Below, in pieces: positions 57,990 through 64,000 of a stretch of DNA of 64,000 nt; position 1 is the stretch's first letter, and every line of letters starts with the position of its first letter. The stretch is from the NCBI RefSeq assembly GCF_900187455.1, contig NZ_FYDX01000022.1:42190-106189 (forward strand), written 5' to 3'. Below the pieces are notes generated by a model. That model was not told where the DNA came from. It saw only the letters and a list, made by a program, of their open reading frames with translations, and did no database searches. Made by a program: the position numbers and the translations under genes. The DNA is from Pseudomonas sp. Irchel 3E13 (GTDB lineage Bacteria; Pseudomonadota; Gammaproteobacteria; Pseudomonadales; Pseudomonadaceae).

Positions 57990-58640
57990 ATGATTTCCAT
58001 CCTGCGACGCGGCTTGCTGGTGTTGCTGGCGGCCATGCCACTGCTGGCCGTTGCGGCGACCCAGTCGCCCAAAGAAGTGATCCAGACCACCACCACGCAA
58101 TTGTTGTCCGACCTCAAGGCCAACAAGGAGCAGTACAAGACCAATCCTGGTGCGTTCTACGAGGCACTGAATGCCAACCTGGGTCCGGTGGTGGATGCCG
58201 ACGGCATCTCGAAAAGCATCATGACCGTCAAGTACTCGCGCAAGGCGACCCCGGAGCAGATGCAGCGCTTCCAGGAAAACTTCAAGCGCAGCCTGATGCA
58301 GTTCTATGGCAATGCCTTGCTGGAGTACAACAACCAGGGCATCACCGTCGGCAACGAGAAAAACGACGGCGACGGGCGCGCCAGCGTCGATATGACGGTC
58401 AAGGGCAACAATGGCGCCGTCTATCCGGTGTCCTACACCCTGACCCTGCTCAACGGCGAATGGAAAGTGCGTAACGTCATCGTCAACGGCATCAACATCG
58501 GCAAGCTGTTCCGCGATCAGTTCGCCGATGCCATGAGCCGCAATGGCAACGACCTGGACAAGACCATCGACGGCTGGGCTGGCGAAGTTGCCAAGGCCAA
58601 GGAAGCCACTGCGGACGCGGCGGAGAAGCAGGCGCAATGA
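57990..58640 (+). CDS. mlaC: Mla periplasmic lipid shuttle MlaC
   Basis: Periplasmic phospholipid carrier, 216 aa. Signal peptide LRRGLLVLLAAMPLLAVAAT; mature start QSPKEVIQTTTTQLLSDLKA; conserved GPVVDADGISKSIMTVKYSR and VRNVIVNGINIGKLFRDQFA. It carries lipid between MlaA at the outer membrane and MlaFEDB. AAGGAG lies before the ATG; it overlaps mlaB by 4 bp. Confidence 0.95.
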   Translation: MISILRRGLLVLLAAMPLLAVAATQSPKEVIQTTTTQLLSDLKANKEQYKTNPGAFYEALNANLGPVVDADGISKSIMTVKYSRKATPEQMQRFQENFKRSLMQFYGNALLEYNNQGITVGNEKNDGDGRASVDMTVKGNNGAVYPVSYTLTLLNGEWKVRNVIVNGINIGKLFRDQFADAMSRNGNDLDKTIDGWAGEVAKAKEATADAAEKQAQ

Positions 58641-58942
58641 GTGGCGGCACGGTGCAATTGGCCGAGCCGGGCGTATTGAGCCTGGCCGGCACCCTCGATT
58701 ACCGGTCCGGCCCGGTCCTGCGCGAGCAGGGCAAGGCGCTGATTGCATCGAGCCCGTCCAGCCAGTTGGTGCTCGATTGCACCGGTGTCGAGCGCTCCAG
58801 CAGTGTCGGACTGTCGTTGTTGCTGGGCTTCATGCGTGATGCCCAGGCGACCGGAAAGCAGTTTGAAGTCCGCGGCATGCCCCACGGCATGCGGGAAATC
58901 GCTGAAGTCTACGGTCTGGACGAGCTGCTGACGCTGCAGTGA
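58637..58942 (+). CDS. mlaB: Mla STAS-domain protein MlaB
   Basis: Cytoplasmic STAS protein, 101 aa, that binds and stabilises MlaF. The STAS core reads LVLDCTGVERSSSVGLSLLL, the expected Ser-rich loop being present. Overlaps mlaC by 4 bp. Ends just before a terminator. Confidence 0.93.
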   Translation: MSGGTVQLAEPGVLSLAGTLDYRSGPVLREQGKALIASSPSSQLVLDCTGVERSSSVGLSLLLGFMRDAQATGKQFEVRGMPHGMREIAEVYGLDELLTLQ

Positions 58943-58959
58943 CGACCACGCGAATCGTG

Positions 58960-59011
58960 GCCCCTCTGTCAGAGTCCTCGCTTACGGGGTTCGCAGGCGA
59001 GGGGCTTTTTT
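58960..59011 (+). terminator. Intrinsic terminator of the mla operon
   Basis: GCCCCTC (58960-58966) pairs with GAGGGGC (58999-59005), with an alternative inner stem CCTCGC/GCGAGG; TTTTTT follows at 59006-59011. It separates mlaB from ibaG. Confidence 0.75.
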
Positions 59012-59057
59012 GTATGATGGCCGACCCGCGCGCACAGGGCGCCGATCGAGGTTGAGC

Positions 59058-59297
59058 ATGCAGGCCGTAGAAGTTAAGAACTTCCTTGAAGAAAAGTTGC
59101 CGGACACCCGGGTCGAAGTTGAAGGCGAAGGCTGCAACTTCCAATTGAACGTAATCAGCGACGAGCTGGCGGCATTGAGCCCGGTCAAGCGTCAGCAGCA
59201 GATCTATGCTCACCTTAACCCGTGGATCACCGATGGCAGCATCCACGCGGTCACCATGAAATTTTTCAGCAGCGCAGCCTGGGCTGAGCGCACCTGA
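59058..59297 (+). CDS. ibaG: BolA-family protein IbaG
   Basis: BolA-like protein, 79 aa (YrbA/IbaG), which pairs with monothiol glutaredoxins in iron-sulfur handling. MQAVEVKNFLEEKLPDTRVE, EGEGCNFQLNVISDELAALS, then RQQQIYAHLNPWITDGSIHA with its conserved His. Start ATG 59058 is normal; the frame to 59010 is not. Precedes murA by 25 bp, as in many gammaproteobacteria. Confidence 0.93.
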   Translation: MQAVEVKNFLEEKLPDTRVEVEGEGCNFQLNVISDELAALSPVKRQQQIYAHLNPWITDGSIHAVTMKFFSSAAWAERT

Positions 59298-59322
59298 GCC
59301 ACCTGTGGCGGCGAGAATCCAA

Positions 59323-60588
59323 ATGGACAAACTGATTATTACTGGCGGCGCTCGTCTTGACGGCGAGATCCGCATCTCCGGTGCCAAGAACGCGGCCCTG
59401 CCGATTCTGGCCGGGACCTTGCTGTGCGACGGCCCGGTTACCGTGGGCAACCTGCCGCACCTGCACGACATCACCACCATGATCGAGCTGTTCGGTCGCA
59501 TGGGCATCGAGCCTGTGATCGACGAGAAGCTGGCGGTGGAAATCGATCCACGCACCATCAAGACCCTGGTCGCGCCGTACGAGCTGGTGAAAACCATGCG
59601 CGCCTCGATCCTGGTGCTGGGCCCGATGGTTGCCCGTTTCGGCGAAGCCGAAGTCGCCCTGCCTGGCGGTTGCGCCATCGGCTCGCGTCCGGTTGACCTG
59701 CACATTCGCGGCCTGGAAGCCATGGGCGCGAAGATCGAGGTCGAAGGCGGCTACATCAAGGCCAAGGCGCCTGAAGGTGGCCTGCGCGGTGCGCACTTCT
59801 TCTTCGATACCGTCAGCGTGACCGGTACCGAGAACATCATGATGGCCGCTGCACTGGCCAAAGGCCGCAGCGTGCTGCAGAACGCCGCGCGCGAGCCGGA
59901 AGTGGTCGACCTGGCCAACTTCCTGATCGCCATGGGCGCCAAGATCCAGGGCGCTGGCACCGACACCATCACCATCGATGGCGTCGAGCGCCTGGGTTCT
60001 GCGACCTACCGCGTAATGCCCGACCGTATCGAGACCGGTACCTACCTGGTTGCTGCTGCCGTTACTGGCGGTCGCGTCAAGGTCAAGGACACCGATCCGA
60101 CCATCCTCGAAGCCGTCCTTGAAAAACTCAAGGAAGCCGGCGCCGAGATCACCACCGGTGAAGACTGGATCGAGCTGAACATGCACGGCAAGCGGCCGAA
60201 AGCCGTCAACCTGCGTACCGCTCCGTACCCGGCGTTCCCGACCGACATGCAAGCGCAGTTCATCTCGCTCAACGCCATTGCCGAAGGCACTGGCGCGGTG
60301 ATCGAGACGATCTTCGAAAACCGCTTCATGCACGTCTACGAGATGCACCGCATGGGCGCGCAGATCCAGGTAGAGGGCAACACCGCCATCGTCACCGGGA
60401 CCAAGACCCTCAAGGGCGCGCCAGTAATGGCCACCGACCTGCGGGCTTCCGCCAGCCTGGTGCTGTCGGCGCTGGTCGCCGAAGGCGACACCCTGATCGA
60501 TCGCATCTACCACATAGACCGTGGTTACGAGTGCATCGAGGAAAAACTGCAGATGCTGGGCGCGAAGATCCGCCGCGTACCGGGCTAG
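59323..60588 (+). CDS. murA: UDP-GlcNAc 1-carboxyvinyltransferase
   Basis: MurA, 421 aa, first committed step of peptidoglycan synthesis, target of fosfomycin. MDKLIITGGARLDGEIRISG with AKNAALPILAGTLL is the N-terminus; the fosfomycin-reactive Cys is in LPGGCAIGSRPVDLHIRG, and the Asp-rich PAFPTDMQAQFISLNAIAEG follows. ATG 59323 fits the family; GTG 59305 is in frame but extra. Confidence 0.97.
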   Translation: MDKLIITGGARLDGEIRISGAKNAALPILAGTLLCDGPVTVGNLPHLHDITTMIELFGRMGIEPVIDEKLAVEIDPRTIKTLVAPYELVKTMRASILVLGPMVARFGEAEVALPGGCAIGSRPVDLHIRGLEAMGAKIEVEGGYIKAKAPEGGLRGAHFFFDTVSVTGTENIMMAAALAKGRSVLQNAAREPEVVDLANFLIAMGAKIQGAGTDTITIDGVERLGSATYRVMPDRIETGTYLVAAAVTGGRVKVKDTDPTILEAVLEKLKEAGAEITTGEDWIELNMHGKRPKAVNLRTAPYPAFPTDMQAQFISLNAIAEGTGAVIETIFENRFMHVYEMHRMGAQIQVEGNTAIVTGTKTLKGAPVMATDLRASASLVLSALVAEGDTLIDRIYHIDRGYECIEEKLQMLGAKIRRVPG

Positions 60589-60629
60589 TCTACCTGCGGC
60601 GCAAGGACGCGCCACGAATTGAATTGAAC

Positions 60630-60661
60630 GCCGCCGGTTGCCTGCATGGGCCGGCGGCTTT
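60630..60661 (+). terminator. Hairpin between murA and hisG
   Basis: GCCGCCGG (60630-60637) and CCGGCGGC (60651-60658) form an 8-bp stem over a 13-nt loop, followed by TTTA. A modest terminator or attenuator. Confidence 0.45.
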
Positions 60662-60687
60662 AAGCCGCATAAGGACCGACGTTTCCC

Positions 60688-61323
60688 ATGTTGACCATCG
60701 CGCTGTCCAAGGGCCGCATTCTCGACGATACCCTGCCGCTGCTGGCGGAAGCGGGCATCGTCCCGACCGAGAATCCGGATAAAAGCCGCAAACTGATCAT
60801 CCCCACGACCCAGGACGATGTACGCCTGCTGATCGTGCGGGCCACCGACGTGCCGACCTATGTCGAGCATGGTGCCGCCGATCTGGGTGTGGCCGGCAAG
60901 GACGTGCTGATGGAATACGGCGGCCAGGGCATGTATGAGCCGCTGGACCTGAAGATCGCCTGCTGCAAGCTGATGACTGCGGGTGCCATCGGCGCGCCGG
61001 AGCCGAAGGGCCGCCTGCGCGTGGCGACCAAGTTCGTCAACGTTGCCAAGCGCTACTACGCCGAACAGGGCCGTCAGGTCGATATCATCAAGCTCTACGG
61101 TTCGATGGAGCTGGCACCGCTGGTCAACCTCGCCGACAAGATCATCGACGTGGTCGACACCGGCAACACCCTGCGCGCCAACGGCCTGGAACCCCAGGAA
61201 GTCATCGCTACCATCAGCTCCCGCCTGGTGGTCAACAAAGCATCCATGAAGATGCAGCACGCCCGCATCCAGAGCCTGATCGACACCCTGCGTCAGGCGG
61301 TGGAATCGCGACACCGCGACTGA
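60688..61323 (+). CDS. hisG: ATP phosphoribosyltransferase, short form
   Basis: HisG, 211 aa, first step of histidine synthesis. MLTIALSKGRILDDTLPLLA and DLGVAGKDVLMEYGGQGMYE are typical; the PRPP site is IIDVVDTGNTLRANGLE. The short form lacks the C-terminal regulatory domain and needs HisZ, encoded elsewhere. Confidence 0.96.
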   Translation: MLTIALSKGRILDDTLPLLAEAGIVPTENPDKSRKLIIPTTQDDVRLLIVRATDVPTYVEHGAADLGVAGKDVLMEYGGQGMYEPLDLKIACCKLMTAGAIGAPEPKGRLRVATKFVNVAKRYYAEQGRQVDIIKLYGSMELAPLVNLADKIIDVVDTGNTLRANGLEPQEVIATISSRLVVNKASMKMQHARIQSLIDTLRQAVESRHRD

Positions 61324-61330
61324 CCTCTGC

Positions 61331-61349
61331 GCGCGACGTTCGGTCGCGC
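61331..61349 (+). other. Hairpin between hisG and hisD
   Basis: GCGCGAC (61331-61337) pairs with GTCGCGC (61343-61349) over a 5-nt loop within the 125-bp gap. No U-run follows; hisD may have its own promoter downstream, but no boxes are clear. Confidence 0.4.
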
Positions 61350-61448
61350 CCGTCTATCCGCGTCATAGCCAATTATCTCGGGTGCCCGCGCGTATGGACT
61401 GGTAGCTTAAGGGCGCCTGAGCATTCGCCAATTACCGAGGCCTTAGCT

Positions 61449-62774
61449 ATGACCACGTCCACTGCAATTCGCCGACTCAATGCCGCTGACCCGGATTTCG
61501 CCCGACATCTGGATCATCTGCTGAGCTGGGAAAGCGTGTCCGACGACGCGGTCAACCAGCGGGTCCTCGACATCATCAAGGCCGTGCGCGAGCGCGGCGA
61601 TGCGGCGCTGGTGGAGTTCACCCAGCGTTTCGACGGCGTCGACGCCAAATCCATCGATGACCTGATTCTCGGTCGCGAGCGTCTGGAACTGGCCCTGACC
61701 CGGATTACCCCGGAACAGCGCCAGGCCCTGGAAAAGGCTGCCGAGCGCGTGCGTATCTACCACGAGCGGCAGAAGCAGGATTCCTGGACCTACACCGAAG
61801 CCGACGGCACCGTCCTCGGCCAGAAAGTCACCCCTCTGGACCGCGCTGGCCTGTACGTACCGGGCGGCAAGGCATCGTACCCGTCGTCGGTATTGATGAA
61901 CGCCATTCCGGCCAAGGTCGCTGGCGTCAAGGAAGTGGTGATGGTGGTGCCGACTCCGCGTGGCGAGATCAATGAGCTGGTGCTGGCGGCGGCGTGCATC
62001 GCCGGCGTCGACCGGGTCTTCACCATCGGCGGCGCCCAAGCGGTGGCGGCCCTGGCTTACGGCACCGAGAGCGTGCCGCAGGTGGACAAAGTGGTCGGCC
62101 CGGGCAACATCTATGTCGCCACCGCCAAGCGCCATGTATTTGGCCAGGTGGGTATCGACATGATCGCCGGCCCTTCGGAAATCCTTGTGGTCTGTGATGG
62201 CCAGACCGATCCGGACTGGATCGCCATGGACCTGTTCTCCCAGGCCGAGCACGACGAGGACGCCCAGTCGATCCTGGTCAGCCCGGACGCCGAGTTCCTC
62301 GACCGCGTGGCTGCCAGCATCGACAAGCTGCTGCCGACCATGGACCGTGCCGAGATCATCCGTACCTCGATCAACGGCCGTGGCGCGCTGATCCATGTCC
62401 GTGACATGGAGCAGGCGATCGAAGTCGCCAACCGTATCGCTCCGGAACACCTGGAGTTGTCGGTCGCCGATCCGCAAGCCTGGCTGCCGCAGATTCGCCA
62501 CGCCGGTGCGATCTTCATGGGCCGCCACACCAGCGAAGCGCTGGGCGACTACTGCGCCGGGCCGAACCACGTGCTGCCGACCTCCGGCACCGCGCGTTTC
62601 TCCTCGCCGCTGGGGGTGTATGACTTCCAGAAGCGCTCGTCGATCATCTTCTGCTCCGAACAGGGCGCTTCCGAGTTGGGCAAGACCGCTTCGGTCCTGG
62701 CCCGCGGCGAATCCCTCAGCGCCCACGCGCGCAGTGCCGAATACCGCATCCTTGCCGACCAAGAGGGCAACTGA
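61449..62774 (+). CDS. hisD: Histidinol dehydrogenase
   Basis: HisD, 441 aa, the last two oxidations of histidine synthesis. Zn/NAD-site segments: AGLYVPGGKASYPSSVLMNA, GPSEILVVCDGQTDPDWIAM, LFSQAEHDEDAQSILVS, and ALGDYCAGPNHVLPTSGTAR. Length and start are normal. It precedes hisC by 2 bp. Confidence 0.97.
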   Translation: MTTSTAIRRLNAADPDFARHLDHLLSWESVSDDAVNQRVLDIIKAVRERGDAALVEFTQRFDGVDAKSIDDLILGRERLELALTRITPEQRQALEKAAERVRIYHERQKQDSWTYTEADGTVLGQKVTPLDRAGLYVPGGKASYPSSVLMNAIPAKVAGVKEVVMVVPTPRGEINELVLAAACIAGVDRVFTIGGAQAVAALAYGTESVPQVDKVVGPGNIYVATAKRHVFGQVGIDMIAGPSEILVVCDGQTDPDWIAMDLFSQAEHDEDAQSILVSPDAEFLDRVAASIDKLLPTMDRAEIIRTSINGRGALIHVRDMEQAIEVANRIAPEHLELSVADPQAWLPQIRHAGAIFMGRHTSEALGDYCAGPNHVLPTSGTARFSSPLGVYDFQKRSSIIFCSEQGASELGKTASVLARGESLSAHARSAEYRILADQEGN

Positions 62775-62776
62775 AC

Positions 62777-63823
62777 ATGAGTAAATTCTGGAGCCCCTTC
62801 GTCAAGGACCTGGTGCCTTACGTCCCGGGTGAGCAGCCGAAGCTGACCAAACTGGTCAAGCTCAACACCAACGAGAACCCCTATGGCCCGTCGCCGAAGG
62901 CGCTCGACGCCATGCGCGCCGAGCTGAACGACAACCTGCGCCTGTACCCGGACCCGAACAGCGACCTGCTCAAGCAGGCCGTTGCCCGTTACTACGACGT
63001 GCAGCCAAGCCAGGTGTTTCTCGGTAACGGCTCGGACGAAGTGCTGGCGCATATCTTCCACGGCCTGTTCCAGCACGACGCGCCGCTGCTGTTCCCGGAT
63101 ATCAGCTACAGCTTCTATCCGGTCTACTGCGGCCTGTACGGCATTCCCTTCGAGCCGGTGGCGCTGGACGAGCAGTTCCAGATCCGCGTCGCGGACTACC
63201 GCAAGCCCAATGCCGGGATCATCTTCCCCAACCCCAATGCGCCGACCGGCTGCCTGCTGGCGCTGGACGCCATCGAACAGTTGCTTCAGGCCAACACCGA
63301 GTCGGTGGTGGTGGTGGATGAGGCCTACATCGACTTCGGTGGCGAGACCGCCATCAGCCTGGTAGATCGCTACCCGAACCTGCTGGTGACCCAGACCCTC
63401 TCCAAGTCGCGTTCCCTGGCGGGACTGCGGGTTGGCCTGGCGGTGGGCCATCCCGACCTGATCGAGGCGCTGGAGCGGATCAAGAACAGCTTCAACTCCT
63501 ACCCGCTGGACCGCCTGGCCATTGTTGGCGCGGCGGCGGCCTTCGACGACCGCGAGTATTTCGAAGAAACCTGCAACAAGGTCATCGCCAGCCGCGAGAA
63601 GCTGGTGGGCGAACTGGCTGTCCGTGGTTTCGACGTGCTGCCGTCGGCGGCCAACTTCATCTTCACTCGCCATCCGCAGCAGGATGCCGGTGAACTGGCG
63701 GGCAAACTGCGTGAGCAAGGGGTGATCGTGCGTCACTTCAAGCTGCCGCGGATCAGCCAGTTCCTGCGTATCACCATCGGTACTGAAGAGCAGAATCAGG
63801 CGTTGCTTGACGCGTTGAACTGA
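62777..63823 (+). CDS. hisC: Histidinol-phosphate aminotransferase
   Basis: HisC, 348 aa, PLP enzyme of fold type I. PLP-binding segments: FLGNGSDEVLAHIFHGL, NPNAPTGCLLALDAIEQ, VVVDEAYIDFGGETAISLV, and the Schiff-base Lys in TLSKSRSLAGLRVGLAVGHP. It ends at a REP and the insertion sequence. Confidence 0.96.
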   Translation: MSKFWSPFVKDLVPYVPGEQPKLTKLVKLNTNENPYGPSPKALDAMRAELNDNLRLYPDPNSDLLKQAVARYYDVQPSQVFLGNGSDEVLAHIFHGLFQHDAPLLFPDISYSFYPVYCGLYGIPFEPVALDEQFQIRVADYRKPNAGIIFPNPNAPTGCLLALDAIEQLLQANTESVVVVDEAYIDFGGETAISLVDRYPNLLVTQTLSKSRSLAGLRVGLAVGHPDLIEALERIKNSFNSYPLDRLAIVGAAAAFDDREYFEETCNKVIASREKLVGELAVRGFDVLPSAANFIFTRHPQQDAGELAGKLREQGVIVRHFKLPRISQFLRITIGTEEQNQALLDALN

Positions 63824-63835
63824 TCTGGCATCGCC

Positions 63836-63860
63836 TCGCGAGCAAGCTCGCTCCTACAGG
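63836..63860. repeat. Single REP after hisC
   Basis: Identical 25-bp arm to that at 9901-9925 (TCGCGAGCAAGCTCGCTCC...). The inverted partner arm expected within about 30-40 bp is absent; the insertion sequence begins about 13 bp later, so the partner may lie beyond it. Confidence 0.88.
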
Positions 63861-63873
63861 ACACCCCCGCCGT

Positions 63874-64000
63874 TGAACTGCGCCCCGGAAGTTGGACACC
63901 CATCCAACACCGGGGTGTTTTGCATGACCACGTATTCCAAGCAGTTCAAGCTGTCCGCCATCCAGGCCTTCATCAACCGAGGCCGTGGCTTTCGCCATGT
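63874..64000 (+). mobile_element. IS3-family insertion sequence, left end (partial)
   Basis: The sequence TGAACTGCGCCCCGGAAGTT (63874-63893), continuing GGACACC, resembles the left inverted repeat of IS150-group IS3 elements (TGNNCTG...CC..AAGTTGGACA). The transposase orfA starts 50 bp inside. The element runs off the window. Confidence 0.75.
63924..64000 (+). CDS. IS3-family transposase OrfA, N-terminal part
   Basis: First 25 codons of the helix-turn-helix OrfA of an IS150-group IS3 element (MTTYSKQFKLSAIQAFINRG, then RGFRHV). The SKQFKLSAIQ pattern is typical of the DNA-binding N-terminus of InsJ-like proteins. The gene continues past the window edge, so integrity and the programmed frameshift to OrfB cannot be judged. 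Confidence 0.75.
   Translation, partial: MTTYSKQFKLSAIQAFINRGRGFRH

Noticed and set aside
59266..61314. A 682-codon minus-strand frame over murA and hisG
   Set aside because: Shadow of conserved genes in the opposite strand; composition typical of an antisense high-GC frame.
63771..63998. A minus-strand gene across the end of hisC, the REP and the IS end
   Set aside because: Its translation contains the REP-encoded stretch and crosses a mobile-element junction, so it is a chance frame.

Overview
This window is GC-rich core chromosome of a Pseudomonas, most like the fluorescens lineage. The evidence is gene content and order: roxS-roxR, gatCAB | mreBCD-maf-rng-yhdP-nit-tldD, pmbA, fagA-fumC-orfX-sodA-zip, ptsO-rapZ-ptsN-hpf-rpoN-lptBAC-kdsCD, mlaFEDCB-ibaG-murA-hisGDC. 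From memory this is the same block as PAO1 PA4447-PA4506, read in the reverse sense. Pseudomonas-type REP palindromes occur at three places. I see no rRNA, tRNA, CRISPR array or prophage; an insertion sequence enters at the right edge.

Layout. 1-1971: minus-strand osmoprotectant ABC operon (permease, binding protein, permease; its ATPase lies off the left edge). 2358-3038: a HigBA-type toxin-antitoxin pair. 3149-4732: prfC. 4836-8635: a minus-strand amine/polyamine module (NTF2-AraC fusion regulator, FAD amine oxidase, cupin, PotF-like binding protein). 8887-9885: a PhnA-like membrane protein and a 24-residue membrane peptide. 9990-20605: a dipeptide uptake cluster with three DppA-like binding proteins, an OprD-family porin and dppBCDF. 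20858-23581: SIMPL protein and the RoxSR redox two-component system. 23712-27961: two transporters (AEC, AroP), a PcaC-like protein, a Na+/Ca2+ exchanger and an RlpA-like lipoprotein.

28113-42675 holds the tRNA amidotransferase genes gatCAB divergent from a cell-shape and envelope run (mreBCD, maf, rng, yhdP, a nitrilase-family hydrolase, tldD). darP (minus) separates tldD from its partner pmbA. 44837-48604 is an iron/manganese stress operon with a Fur box on its promoter: under iron limitation it would switch on an iron-free fumarase, a Mn-superoxide dismutase and a ZIP metal transporter. 48614-55614 (minus) combines nitrogen PTS, ribosome hibernation, sigma-54 and lipopolysaccharide synthesis/export. 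55906-63823 (plus) has the Mla lipid transport operon, ibaG, murA and histidine genes. An IS3-family element begins near 63874, about 13 bp beyond a REP.

Most of the window is well-known core genome and I found no clear novel multi-gene system. The best leads are: two genes (mreC and the Na+/Ca2+ exchanger) whose only sensible start is an ATT codon with a good Shine-Dalgarno site; an exchanger whose first ion-binding repeat has Gln in place of the usual Glu; the NTF2-AraC fusion beside an oxidase-cupin-binding protein module; the 24-residue membrane peptide; a possible operator and ribosome-site hairpin in front of the toxin gene; and the IS-REP junction.
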